Positions 42,490-50,752 of a stretch of 64,000 nucleotides of DNA are shown one piece after another. Each line of letters opens with the position of its first letter. Position 1 is the first letter of the stretch. The position numbers were made by a program, and so were the translations under genes. The DNA is from an archaeon (GTDB lineage Archaea > Aenigmatarchaeota > Aenigmatarchaeia > QMZP01 > JAFGSV01), in NCBI GenBank assembly GCA_028279705.1, contig JANQNF010000001.1, forward strand, positions 1 to 64,000, written 5' to 3'. Below the pieces are notes generated by a model, which did not search any database, was not told the DNA's origin, and saw nothing but the letters and a program-made list of their open reading frames with translations.

Positions 42490-42996
42490 ATGAGTTATAC
42501 GATATGGTTTACAGGACTTCCATGTTCGGGAAAGACTACCATAGCAGCCGGGCTTAAGGATATACTCGAAAGATCCGGAAAGAAAGTCGTCCATCTCGAC
42601 GGAGACGTTGTGCGAAAAGGGCTGAACTCTGACCTGGGGTTTTCCGACGAGGACAGAAAGGAGAACCTCAGGAGAGCGGCGCACATGTCGCAGATACTCA
42701 ACGAGAACGGTATAATGGTCCTTGCCTCCTTTGTGTCACCAACAAACGACATGAGAAGAATGGTCTCAGGCATAATAGATGAACTGAAAATGGTTTTTGT
42801 CACGTGCAGCCTGCAGGAGTGTGAACGCAGGGACAGTAAGGGAATGTATGCCAAGGCACGTGCCGGTACCATAAATGGATTTACTGGTATCGACGCTCCT
42901 TTCGAAGAGCCGGAAGATGCCATAGTCGTGGACAGCGAAAAGAGCGGCCCGGATGCATGCATCGCAGAAGTTGCAGGAAGACTGGGGATAAAATGA
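42490..42996 (+). CDS. cysC: Adenylylsulfate kinase
   Basis: 168 residues, the usual CysC size. The P-loop GLPCSGKT spans residues 9-16, and LDGDVVRKGLNSDLGFSDEDRKENLRR is the APS-binding signature of the family. It phosphorylates adenylylsulfate to PAPS, the donor for sulfotransferases. Its place among glycosyltransferases, with cysD elsewhere in the window, points to sulfation of a surface glycan rather than sulfate assimilation. No sulfotransferase is seen in the window. Confidence 0.94.
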   Translation: MSYTIWFTGLPCSGKTTIAAGLKDILERSGKKVVHLDGDVVRKGLNSDLGFSDEDRKENLRRAAHMSQILNENGIMVLASFVSPTNDMRRMVSGIIDELKMVFVTCSLQECERRDSKGMYAKARAGTINGFTGIDAPFEEPEDAIVVDSEKSGPDACIAEVAGRLGIK

Positions 42997-43059
42997 TCGT
43001 GACTTCGGCACCTGCTTAAACTTTATACCCGGAATTATGACGAAAATTCGAATCTAACC

Positions 43060-43070
43060 AGATTTATATC
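43060..43070 (+). promoter_or_regulatory. TATA-like promoter of the 43091 gene
   Basis: agatttatatc is centred 26 bases before the ATG. The 94-base gap after cysC holds nothing else recognisable. Confidence 0.5.
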
Positions 43071-43090
43071 TTCCACAGGAGAGATTAAAG

Positions 43091-44047
43091 ATGGCCAGAC
43101 AGGAAGAGCAGTCGGCGTGTCCTAAAGTTTCCGTACTGATACCCGTTCACAACGGGGAAAAAACGCTGGGTCAGTGTCTTGAGTCCGTCCTCGACCAGGA
43201 TTATGAAAATTACGAGGTAATAGTCGTTGACAACAACTCGACTGACCGCACGGCGGAAATAGTCCGCGGTCTCAGTGCTGACAACTTGAAGATGGTTTTT
43301 GAGAAATTTGTATCCAGGGGAGCTGCCAGAAACAGGGGAATAATGAATGCACGGGGAGAGATCATCGCGATGACGGACTCTGACTGTATCGTTCCCAGTA
43401 ACTGGCTTTCTGAGCTTACACGTCCCATCCTGGAAGAAAATGAAGTTGCGGTGCAGGGAAACGAGTCAGATGTTACCGGGAATTACTGGACCAGAATGCA
43501 GCAGCGCTTCAACCAGCGCTTCCTGTCAATGAGTTCAGGCGGTAAATACACTGACAACCTTGACACGAAGAACTTCGCTGTGAAAAGGGACGTCCTGAAT
43601 GATGCCGGTTTGTTCAACGAGAACATGAAGAACATGGAAGACTTCGAACTCAAGATCCGGCTGAAGCAGAAGGGTGTAAGAATTTTCCTCCTTAGTGACA
43701 CAAAAGTCCGGCATTTCCACAAGAGTTCACTTTCCAGCCTGTTTGCAAGCAGGGTCGACCGCGGATACTGGGTTTTCATGGCCAGGGAGATGCACAAGGA
43801 TTCAGGAGAAGTGGACAGTGAAGAAAACCTCAAGGCACTAAGGCCCCTCAATTTCCTATCCTTTTTCCCATGGGTCATTGCTGTCCTTTTCAGGCAGGGA
43901 TTCTCAGACTTCGTCTTCGAGCTGGTTACAGGTACGGCCTGGCGTGCCGGTATATTGCTTGGAATGGTGAGAAAAGTGAATTTTTCCAGGTCTCTGAAGC
44001 AGTCTTCAGAGCGCGGCGTGAAATGGAGGAGCGGTCCATATGCATAA
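43091..44047 (+). CDS. GT2 glycosyltransferase with C-terminal membrane segments
   Basis: 318 residues. KVSVLIPVHNGEKTLGQCLESVL opens a GT-A fold, VVDNNSTDRTAEI binds the nucleotide, MTDSDCIV is the DxD-type metal site, and MEDFELKIRLKQKG is the usual ED acceptor/base motif. Two hydrophobic segments near 250-290 suggest membrane attachment. It probably extends a surface polysaccharide. The stop overlaps the next gene by 8 bases. Confidence 0.9.
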   Translation: MARQEEQSACPKVSVLIPVHNGEKTLGQCLESVLDQDYENYEVIVVDNNSTDRTAEIVRGLSADNLKMVFEKFVSRGAARNRGIMNARGEIIAMTDSDCIVPSNWLSELTRPILEENEVAVQGNESDVTGNYWTRMQQRFNQRFLSMSSGGKYTDNLDTKNFAVKRDVLNDAGLFNENMKNMEDFELKIRLKQKGVRIFLLSDTKVRHFHKSSLSSLFASRVDRGYWVFMAREMHKDSGEVDSEENLKALRPLNFLSFFPWVIAVLFRQGFSDFVFELVTGTAWRAGILLGMVRKVNFSRSLKQSSERGVKWRSGPYA

Positions 44048-45035
44048 AACAAAAAGGCCTTCGATACTTCTCATCTGCGTATACCTGGGAAAGCCACCGG
44101 AATGGATGGATGTCTATCTCAGGAGCTGCGGGAAGAATCCGGATGTCGACTGGCTCATCATGACCGACTGGGAGAGGATACCAAAAACGCCTCCAAATGT
44201 CAGTGTAAGGAACATCACTAGAAGCGGACTGGAAGCCCTGATAAGGAAAAAGATTGGCATAAAGCCGACAATAAAGGACCCTTACAAGATCTGCGATTAC
44301 AAGCCCCTTTACGGTACGCTCTTTTCAGAAGACGCTTCAGAATATGACTTCTGGGGATTCACGGACCTGGACATGATTTATGGGAACATAAGAAGGTTCG
44401 TCACGGACGAAGTCCTCCGAAAACATGACGTAATAAGCACATGCAAGTACTATTGCACGGGCCATTTTACACTGATAAGAAACAGTTCAAGATTCAACAA
44501 CCTCTACAGGATGAACAGGTATTACAGAGAGATACTCCAAAGTGATGGGTACGCAGGATTCGACGAACTTGGACTGACCGAAATACTGATGAGGGAGGGC
44601 ACAGGTAATCCCTTAAGGTGGTACCACGAGAACATACATGCGGGCGCCTTTGACAACAGGTACTTCTCAAGCAAGGTGAATGAGATGACAAGCGAGGAGA
44701 GGAAGGACTACGACTTCAAGAACGTCGCAAAGTGGGAGAGCGGCCGCGGATATGGACTGGAGTCCTGCCTTCATGGTCCCTGTATATGGACTGACGGAAA
44801 CCTCAGACACGAAGGGACCGGAGAAGATGTCATGTACCTGCATTTCAACGACTGGTCCGGCATGTCCATTTCACGGACAAATGCGGACACGCTTCTTGTG
44901 AGAAAGGAGATGATCATGGGACTGTCAGGTAAAATGAAAAAAGACCGGATTGAGATAAGTGCGCGTGTAACAATGCACCATCTCAGAAACGCTTTACGTC
45001 ACTTTTTTCGCTTTGACGTTTCTGCCACGACATAA
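44040..45035 (+). CDS. DUF6625-like putative polysaccharide glycosyltransferase
   Basis: 331 residues, soluble. The sequence ICDYKPLYGTLF then DFWGFTDLDMIYGNIRRF (a DLD acidic motif in a GT-A-like context), CTGHFTLIRN and DELGLTEIL follow the layout of a family common in capsule and exopolysaccharide loci and often labelled DUF6625. By fold it is probably a glycosyltransferase, but the activity is not established. It is translationally coupled to the GT2 upstream, and its 3' end overlaps the convergent ABC ATPase gene by 37 bases. Confidence 0.75.
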   Translation: MHKTKRPSILLICVYLGKPPEWMDVYLRSCGKNPDVDWLIMTDWERIPKTPPNVSVRNITRSGLEALIRKKIGIKPTIKDPYKICDYKPLYGTLFSEDASEYDFWGFTDLDMIYGNIRRFVTDEVLRKHDVISTCKYYCTGHFTLIRNSSRFNNLYRMNRYYREILQSDGYAGFDELGLTEILMREGTGNPLRWYHENIHAGAFDNRYFSSKVNEMTSEERKDYDFKNVAKWESGRGYGLESCLHGPCIWTDGNLRHEGTGEDVMYLHFNDWSGMSISRTNADTLLVRKEMIMGLSGKMKKDRIEISARVTMHHLRNALRHFFRFDVSATT

Positions 45036-45751
45036 GATTTCAGGACTTTTCCGCATTCTCCTTCACCTGCAATGCGCCCATCATCCAGCCACAATACCCT
45101 GTCACAATACTTTCTGATAAGTGAAAGGTTATGGCTAACGACTATGACACTCGCCCCTTTGCTGACAAGTTCCCTTATTTTCTTCCTGCTCTTGGCCCTG
45201 AATTTCTCATCACCGACTTCAAAAACTTCGTCCATGAGCAGTATGAGCGGATCGCAGTGGACAGCTATGGAAAATGAGATCTTCTGTTTCATGCCTTCGG
45301 AGAACTGGTACAGCTTCGTATCGACAAACTCCCCAAGTTCAGAAAAATCGACTATTGAATCGAACCTTTTCTTTGCAGATTTCCTGCTTAGGCCGAAGAG
45401 AGAACATTGCAGGTATATGAAATCTTTCATGGTGAGTCTCCTTCCAAGTGAAGTCAGGCGACTCCATATAAAGAGTATCTTACCTTTTGTCCTTACACGA
45501 CCCCCGTCTGCATTGTAAATCCCTGAGATCGTTCTCAGAAGAGTACTTTTTCCGGATCCATTCTCGCCTATCAGCCCGACTACTTCCCCGGCCCTGACAG
45601 AAAATGAAACATCCTTCAAGACCCATATGATCTTCTTAGGCTCTTTTCCTGAGAATATGGAAATCATCCTTGCCACAGTATCCTTTCTCCTCCTGCACCC
45701 TATCCTGAACTTCTTCGATACCTTGTCGACAACTATCCTTTCCATTATCAT
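44999..45751 (-). CDS. ABC-2 polysaccharide exporter, ATP-binding subunit (Wzt/KpsT/TagH type)
   Basis: 250 residues. Walker A GENGSGKST, a signature QFSEGMKQK (SEGM in place of LSGGQ, as is common in glycan exporters), Walker B LILLMDEVFEVGD and the switch VVSHN are all present. The preceding VLKDVSFSVRAGEVVGLIG is typical of this class. It powers export of a lipid-linked or teichoic-acid-like polymer together with the permease just upstream (4-base overlap). It lacks the C-terminal carbohydrate-binding domain of long Wzt proteins. Confidence 0.92.
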   Translation of the reverse strand: MIMERIVVDKVSKKFRIGCRRRKDTVARMISIFSGKEPKKIIWVLKDVSFSVRAGEVVGLIGENGSGKSTLLRTISGIYNADGGRVRTKGKILFIWSRLTSLGRRLTMKDFIYLQCSLFGLSRKSAKKRFDSIVDFSELGEFVDTKLYQFSEGMKQKISFSIAVHCDPLILLMDEVFEVGDEKFRAKSRKKIRELVSKGASVIVVSHNLSLIRKYCDRVLWLDDGRIAGEGECGKVLKSYVVAETSKRKK

Positions 45752-46503
45752 ACCAGCTCCGCAAATCTATGTTTAAGCCTTCCGAAAGCAGCCAATCCCA
45801 CGAACAGGGAAACGAAACTGTATAGAACAATGCCGGCAATCATCCACATTTCCGGCATACTGGAATATATGACAATGTCCCTTGCTGCTGTGATGAAATA
45901 ATACATAGGATTGAACATGTTTACAAAGAGAAGCCTAGCCTGCCCGCCTATCGAATAGAATATCGGAGTTCCCAGCCAGATGAGTGATGTGGCAAACGAC
46001 CATATGTTTTCAATATCGGCAAAATACACCGACACTGCCGAAATGAACATGGAGAAGCCGAGAACGAAGATGAACAGGAACATTAGTAGTATTGGATAAA
46101 AAATCATCCCTATCAGCGAGTTTTGGAAAAATACGAGGAATGCAAACAGTATTACTACTTCGAAAATGTGCGAAAAGAGGGACTTCAGCACTACGGACAG
46201 TACCAGAGATTCCCTTGGGAATTTCACGGACTTCAGGAGTACGGCATTCCTGATTATGCTTGATGATGATCCTACGGTAGTCTTGCGGAAAAAATTGAAC
46301 ATTATTATGCCGATCAGCAGGTAAAGCGGATAATTAGGGATGTTGTTTCCAAGCCTTGTCGAGAACACTGCCAGCAACAAACCGAACATCAGGAGCGGAT
46401 TGAGTGGGTACCAGAGTATACCGAGATAGCTGTTTTCGTTACTGTTTTTGAAATCCGCTCTCGCCAGCGCCAAGCCAAGTTCCATGGTCCTCTTTATGTC
46501 CAT
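45748..46503 (-). CDS. ABC-2 polysaccharide exporter, permease subunit (Wzm/KpsM/TagG type)
   Basis: 251 residues with six hydrophobic spans. The N-terminal amphipathic run ELGLALARADFKNSNENSYLG and LGILWYPLNPLLMFG are characteristic of Wzm/TagG permeases. It forms the membrane channel for glycan export. It is first in the operon, with its stop overlapping the ATPase start. The ATG at 46503 sits 25 bases from a TATA box shared with the divergent epimerase gene. Confidence 0.92.
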   Translation of the reverse strand: MDIKRTMELGLALARADFKNSNENSYLGILWYPLNPLLMFGLLLAVFSTRLGNNIPNYPLYLLIGIIMFNFFRKTTVGSSSSIIRNAVLLKSVKFPRESLVLSVVLKSLFSHIFEVVILFAFLVFFQNSLIGMIFYPILLMFLFIFVLGFSMFISAVSVYFADIENIWSFATSLIWLGTPIFYSIGGQARLLFVNMFNPMYYFITAARDIVIYSSMPEMWMIAGIVLYSFVSLFVGLAAFGRLKHRFAELV

Positions 46504-46520
46504 TTTATTGTTTTAATACC

Positions 46521-46534
46521 CGTATTTTATAATT
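46521..46534. promoter_or_regulatory. Shared bidirectional TATA element
   Basis: cgtattttataatt reads as a TATA box in both directions (attttata / tataaaat). Its centre is about 22 bases from the plus-strand ATG at 46550 and 25 from the minus-strand ATG at 46503. It argues for 46550 rather than 46535 as the epimerase start. Confidence 0.5.
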
Positions 46535-46549
46535 ATGACGTGTGGTAAA

Positions 46550-47449
46550 ATGAGGATCGTTGTCACGGGTGGTGCGGGCTTCATAGGGTCAAACGTAGTC
46601 CGTGAACTGGTATCTTCAGGCCACAAGGTCTACGTGATAGACAATTTCCATACAGGTGACAGGCAGAATCTCAAGGGACTCGACGTGAAGATTTTTGACA
46701 CGACTTCCGGCAGCCTGGATGATCTTCCGCTACCGTTCATAGACACTATATTCCATTTCGGCATGCCCTCATCATCACCGATGTACGACAAAGACCCGTC
46801 ACTTGAAGCTAAAACCGTCAATGAATTCCAAAGCCTCCTCGAATATGCAAGGACAAGCGACTCGAAGGTCATTTTTGCTTCCACATCTTCGATATATAGC
46901 GGCATGCCTGTGCCTCAGAGGGAAGATATGCTGGTCAAGCCTTTTGATGGCTATACGCGATCAAGGCTTGAGATTGAAAAGCTTGCCAGGCAGTATTCTG
47001 ACGAATATGGCCTTCGTTGCATAGGGTTGAGGCTCTTCAGTGTCTACGGCCCAAATGAGAGGGTCAAGGGAGAGTATGCGAATGTAATCTCGCAATTCCT
47101 TCTGTCAGTCCTTGATGACAAGAGACCGATACTTTACGGCGATGGTACCCAGACCAGGGACTTCATAATCGTCAATGACGTGGTGAAGGCCTGCATGCTT
47201 GCCATGGAGTGTGGCGAGAAGTACGGCATATTCAACGTGGGAACCGGAAGACCCGTGAGTATGAATGATGCGGTTGAAAGTATATGCAGCGCCACTGGAA
47301 AAAACATAAAGCCCCTCTACGTGAAGAATCCCATACAAAACTACGTTTATCAGACACACGCCGACTGCAGGAAAGCCAGTAAATACCTCGGTTTCAGGGC
47401 AGAATACACACTTGAAAGGGGAATAAAGGAACTGTTAACGGTTAGTTAA
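46550..47449 (+). CDS. NAD-dependent nucleotide-sugar epimerase/dehydratase (extended SDR)
   Basis: 299 residues. The Rossmann motif GGAGFIG spans residues 7-13, followed by VIDNFHTGDRQNL, FASTSSIYSG (catalytic Ser/Thr) and LRLFSVYGPNE, the order of GalE-like 4-epimerases. The active-site YxxxK reads YTRSR here, with Arg at the Lys position. The lysine normally orients NAD and lowers the Tyr pKa, so activity may be altered. It probably supplies a sugar nucleotide for the glycan locus. An in-frame ATG at 46535 is less likely because of the TATA position. Confidence 0.87.
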   Translation: MRIVVTGGAGFIGSNVVRELVSSGHKVYVIDNFHTGDRQNLKGLDVKIFDTTSGSLDDLPLPFIDTIFHFGMPSSSPMYDKDPSLEAKTVNEFQSLLEYARTSDSKVIFASTSSIYSGMPVPQREDMLVKPFDGYTRSRLEIEKLARQYSDEYGLRCIGLRLFSVYGPNERVKGEYANVISQFLLSVLDDKRPILYGDGTQTRDFIIVNDVVKACMLAMECGEKYGIFNVGTGRPVSMNDAVESICSATGKNIKPLYVKNPIQNYVYQTHADCRKASKYLGFRAEYTLERGIKELLTVS

Positions 47450-47450
47450 T

Positions 47451-47465
47451 GCATAAAAAATATGC
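47451..47465 (+). promoter_or_regulatory. TATA element inside an inverted repeat
   Basis: GCATA-AAAAA-TATGC is a perfect five-base inverted repeat around an A5 core, two bases after the epimerase stop and 26 bases before the ATG at 47484. Confidence 0.5.
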
Positions 47466-47483
47466 GCCCCAAAATATCAATGT

Positions 47484-50264
47484 ATGTTCAAGAAACCGGT
47501 ACTGATTCTGTTCATCCTCACGATACTGTTCGTGCCGATCAGCGTCATGAGCGAATCCATGGGAAGTTCCAGCTACAATGTCACCGGTATTGTCACGTCC
47601 GGTGGTTCAAACTCATCGAGTTCTGGTTACATGTCCCTCCATTACGTGCTCCCGGTCGCGGGGAACGCCTCATCGTCATCGTATGACACCACAGTCGGTC
47701 AGTTCTTTTCTTCGGGAGGTAACAGTGCACCGATTGTTTCATCAGTAACCCTGAATGCTACCACCGTATACAACTATTCTGCTGACAACCTCTTTGGATA
47801 CTGCAATGCAAGTGACGGCGACGGGGACCCTCTTTCCTACAAGTTCAAATGGTACAAGAATGGCGGAGTAAACATGAGCGGAACCCTTTTCAAGGGTGGT
47901 AGTGTGAGTGCTGGTGGCTATCACTCCTGCGGCATCCGCGCAAGTGACAGCCGCGTCCTCTGCTGGGGACAAAATAACAACGGTCAACTTGGCACTGGCA
48001 ACACAACGGACCAATCCAGTCCGACGTTGACTAGCGATTCCAGTGCATACATTAGTGTTTCTGCTTCAGATGAACACTCCTGCGGCATCCGCGCAAACGA
48101 CAGCCGCGTCCTCTGCTGGGGTAATGGAAACAATGGACGTCTTGGCACCGGCGATGTTTCACAGAGGTTAAACCCCACACTTATTGATGACACTTCTGCC
48201 TATTCTATGATTGCTACAGGATATGCATATCAGCACTCCTGCGGCATCCGCGCAAGTGACAGCCGCGTCCTCTGCTGGGGGAGAGGAACTAATGGCCGTT
48301 TGGGTAATGGTGATACTGTTCAACGAGAATCACCAACGCTAACGAGTGATAGCAGTGCGTATTCTTTTATTGAAGTGGGCGCTGCTTTTTCCTGCGGCAT
48401 CCGCGCAAGTGACAGCCGCGTCCTCTGCTGGGGACAAAATAACAACGGTCAACTTGGCACTGGCAACACAACTGACATGCATAATCCCACACTGATTAAC
48501 GATTCTTCTGCATATATTGACCTTGGCCTCGGTTTCGAGTTTGGATGCGGCATCCGCGCAAGTGACAGCCGCGTCCTCTGCTGGGGGGACGATCTTGAGG
48601 GATACTTGGGTAATGGTGCTGCAGGAGAAAGTAATAATCCTGTTTTGACTTCTGACCCTTCTGCATATTTAATCGTGAGTTCTGGACCGGTACATTCATG
48701 CGGCATCCGCGCAAACGACAGCCGCGTCCTCTGCTGGGGCAGTGGGAACAATGGCCGTTTGGGTGACGGTGGTACAGGTGTCAACTACGTCCCTACCTTA
48801 GTTAACGATTCTTCTTCTTATTTGGATGTTAGCGGTGGCCAGCACTCCTGCGGCATCCGCGCAAACGACAGCCGCGTCCTCTGCTGGGGACAAAACGCTG
48901 ATGGTCAGCTGGGACTAGGAAATGAGGATTCACCGGTTCTTAACCCGTCGTTGACAGTTGATCCCGGTTCTTATACTGTTAGTCGTATTGATAATTTGTC
49001 CTCCATCGGTCCCTATTACCATTTCAACTACATGGACATGCTTGCGAGTGTTTTCGCACCCATTGATACTTTTGTTGACGACGAGTTTATATTCAGCTGC
49101 ATGGTCAGCGATGGTCTACTTAATAGCATTTGGGTGAACAGCAGTGCTGTCATGATTATCAGTACGCCTCCCGTCGTGTCGTCTGTGAGAATATCACCCG
49201 ATCCTGCGACAGCGACCGACACGCTTGAGGGCCACTGTACAGCAACAGATTATGATGCAGATAACGTTTCATATCACTGGAAATGGTACAAGGACGATGT
49301 CCTCAATGAGAGCGGGAGCGAGGTTCACGCGATCACTAACCATACTCAGGGAACCGAAGTTAATGTCGACAATCTCACTTCAGGCATACAGTCTTTTGGA
49401 GAGAACTGGACGTTTTCATGCCTCGCCTATGACGGGACTTCCAACTCGACTTTATGGTCAAACTATTCCGTAATCATAAATACACCCCCGGACAAGATAG
49501 TCTTGTCAGCACCTGAAAGCGGAAACACCACAACTAACAGGTCCCCTATGTTCAGCTGGGTCGAGGGCACTGATGGCGAGGCAGATCCACTTACCTATTA
49601 CCTGAATCTCACATGCGGGTACTCGGGGGGAGGCACGGACTGCTCGGACGATAACAGTGAGACAGTGGTAGAAGAAGGCAACTGTACCGGTGATGGTTTC
49701 TGCAATTTCACGGTTCCCTTCGAACTGAAATATTTCGGGGATGACAACTACTACTACAACTGGACCGTGCGGGCTTATGACCAGAATCAATACGGCCAGT
49801 GGAGTGACGTTTGGAACATAACCATATACACGAGCGTGGTCATAACGCTTTACAATGACAGCATGCAGTTCGGCGTCATAGGCCCCGGTCAAAACAACGA
49901 TACTTCAGACGACAGTCCCGAACCTTTCAAGATAAGGAATGACGGCAACTGTTTTGTCGACATCAACATATCATCGACTGACCTGTTGTGGGATTCCCAG
50001 CCTACTGCATCTGATTATTTCAGGTACATGGTAGACAACGTCACAGGCGAGGAGAATTCGCTCAACTGGTCGAGCCAGAACACCACTTCGTCATGGACAC
50101 CCATACCGGTGGTCAACGGCTCTGCAATGTCATTTTTCAATTATTCGGACGCAACGGACGAGGCAGAGATAGAGGTTTACATTTCGGTTCCCACGGGTGA
50201 AATGGCTGGCATAAAGACATCGACTATGTGGTTCACTGCAGGATACAATAGTGAGTATGAATGA
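47484..50264 (+). CDS. Secreted protein with an RCC1-type propeller inserted in an Ig-like domain
   Basis: 926 residues. A signal peptide (residues 1-23) is followed by an Ig-like domain that starts with YCNASDGDGDPLSYKFKWYKN. It is interrupted after residue 135 by seven RCC1-like blades, each with CGIRAxDSRVLCWG and NNGxLGxGxxxxxxxP, and resumes near 515 with FIFSCMVSDGLLNSIW. A second uninterrupted Ig domain (YHWKWYKDD..WTFSCLAYDG) shows what the first looks like without the insert. A third Ig-like domain and a C-terminal FGVIGPG/NDGN beta-sandwich follow, the latter shared with the 55206 and 55852 proteins. There is no anchor in the chain itself. Extracellular binding is likely. The stop overlaps the next gene. 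Confidence 0.86.
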   Translation: MFKKPVLILFILTILFVPISVMSESMGSSSYNVTGIVTSGGSNSSSSGYMSLHYVLPVAGNASSSSYDTTVGQFFSSGGNSAPIVSSVTLNATTVYNYSADNLFGYCNASDGDGDPLSYKFKWYKNGGVNMSGTLFKGGSVSAGGYHSCGIRASDSRVLCWGQNNNGQLGTGNTTDQSSPTLTSDSSAYISVSASDEHSCGIRANDSRVLCWGNGNNGRLGTGDVSQRLNPTLIDDTSAYSMIATGYAYQHSCGIRASDSRVLCWGRGTNGRLGNGDTVQRESPTLTSDSSAYSFIEVGAAFSCGIRASDSRVLCWGQNNNGQLGTGNTTDMHNPTLINDSSAYIDLGLGFEFGCGIRASDSRVLCWGDDLEGYLGNGAAGESNNPVLTSDPSAYLIVSSGPVHSCGIRANDSRVLCWGSGNNGRLGDGGTGVNYVPTLVNDSSSYLDVSGGQHSCGIRANDSRVLCWGQNADGQLGLGNEDSPVLNPSLTVDPGSYTVSRIDNLSSIGPYYHFNYMDMLASVFAPIDTFVDDEFIFSCMVSDGLLNSIWVNSSAVMIISTPPVVSSVRISPDPATATDTLEGHCTATDYDADNVSYHWKWYKDDVLNESGSEVHAITNHTQGTEVNVDNLTSGIQSFGENWTFSCLAYDGTSNSTLWSNYSVIINTPPDKIVLSAPESGNTTTNRSPMFSWVEGTDGEADPLTYYLNLTCGYSGGGTDCSDDNSETVVEEGNCTGDGFCNFTVPFELKYFGDDNYYYNWTVRAYDQNQYGQWSDVWNITIYTSVVITLYNDSMQFGVIGPGQNNDTSDDSPEPFKIRNDGNCFVDINISSTDLLWDSQPTASDYFRYMVDNVTGEENSLNWSSQNTTSSWTPIPVVNGSAMSFFNYSDATDEAEIEVYISVPTGEMAGIKTSTMWFTAGYNSEYE
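47915..48900 (+). repeat. Seven RCC1 blade repeats with invariant 40-base cores
   Basis: A GC-rich core starting tgcggcatccgcgcaa recurs seven times, every 152-159 bases. The cores differ only at the agt/aac codon and at their ends, while the stretches between them are AT-richer and strongly diverged. Confidence 0.9.
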
Positions 50265-50752
50265 GAATAAGTAACGTCAACGGGTTGATATTGGCGAACA
50301 TCATAGTGATAGGAGTAGCTTTCGCCTTTTTCCTGCCGGGTCAGGACATCCGTCTCATCCACCCGTACACCGGTGCTGTGACTGACGACCGGAAACCTCT
50401 TTTTGAGTGGTCATCGTCCGGGGATGGAAGCGAACTCGTAATAGACGATGACGAGGATTTCAGCACGCCTTACGTTTTCAGCGTCACTGGTAGGTCTGCA
50501 GTTCTAAGCGAGGAACTTGAGTATGGGACTTACTGGTGGAAGGTCAGGAATGGTAATGTGGAGAGCGAGGCCGGTAAATTCACCGTGGTTTCCACGGTTT
50601 CACTTTCCCGTCCCGAGAAGGGAATTGTCATAAACTCAGGTAATTCCGAGCTGCTCTTCTACAGGAGCGGCGTTACGGGCGCTTTCGTTCTGGGCGTTAA
50701 CCAGACCATTGAAGTCGGGGAGGAAGAGAATGTCATGGCAGAGCAGAAGTAG
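50261..50752 (+). CDS. Membrane-anchored single-domain beta-sandwich protein
   Basis: 163 residues. One N-terminal span (about 8-26) leads to an FN3/Ig-like outside domain: IRLIHPYTGAVTDDRKPLFEWS, a two-strand hairpin with YGTYWWKVR, and KFTVVSTVSL. The tail contains LNSGNSELLFYRSG-type strands. It has no enzyme motif. The start overlaps the RCC1 protein stop as ATGA, and its end overlaps the next gene by 23 bases, so the three form one operon. A similar pairing (long anchored protein plus about 150-residue single-span protein) recurs at 56532-58116. Confidence 0.75.
   Translation: MRISNVNGLILANIIVIGVAFAFFLPGQDIRLIHPYTGAVTDDRKPLFEWSSSGDGSELVIDDDEDFSTPYVFSVTGRSAVLSEELEYGTYWWKVRNGNVESEAGKFTVVSTVSLSRPEKGIVINSGNSELLFYRSGVTGAFVLGVNQTIEVGEEENVMAEQK

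Noticed and set aside
47915-48900. Regular 40-base GC-rich repeats with about 113-base spacers, resembling a CRISPR array
   Set aside because: The repeats and spacers are one open coding frame with clear RCC1 blades. Spacers are too long and are not protospacer-like. No cas gene is near.
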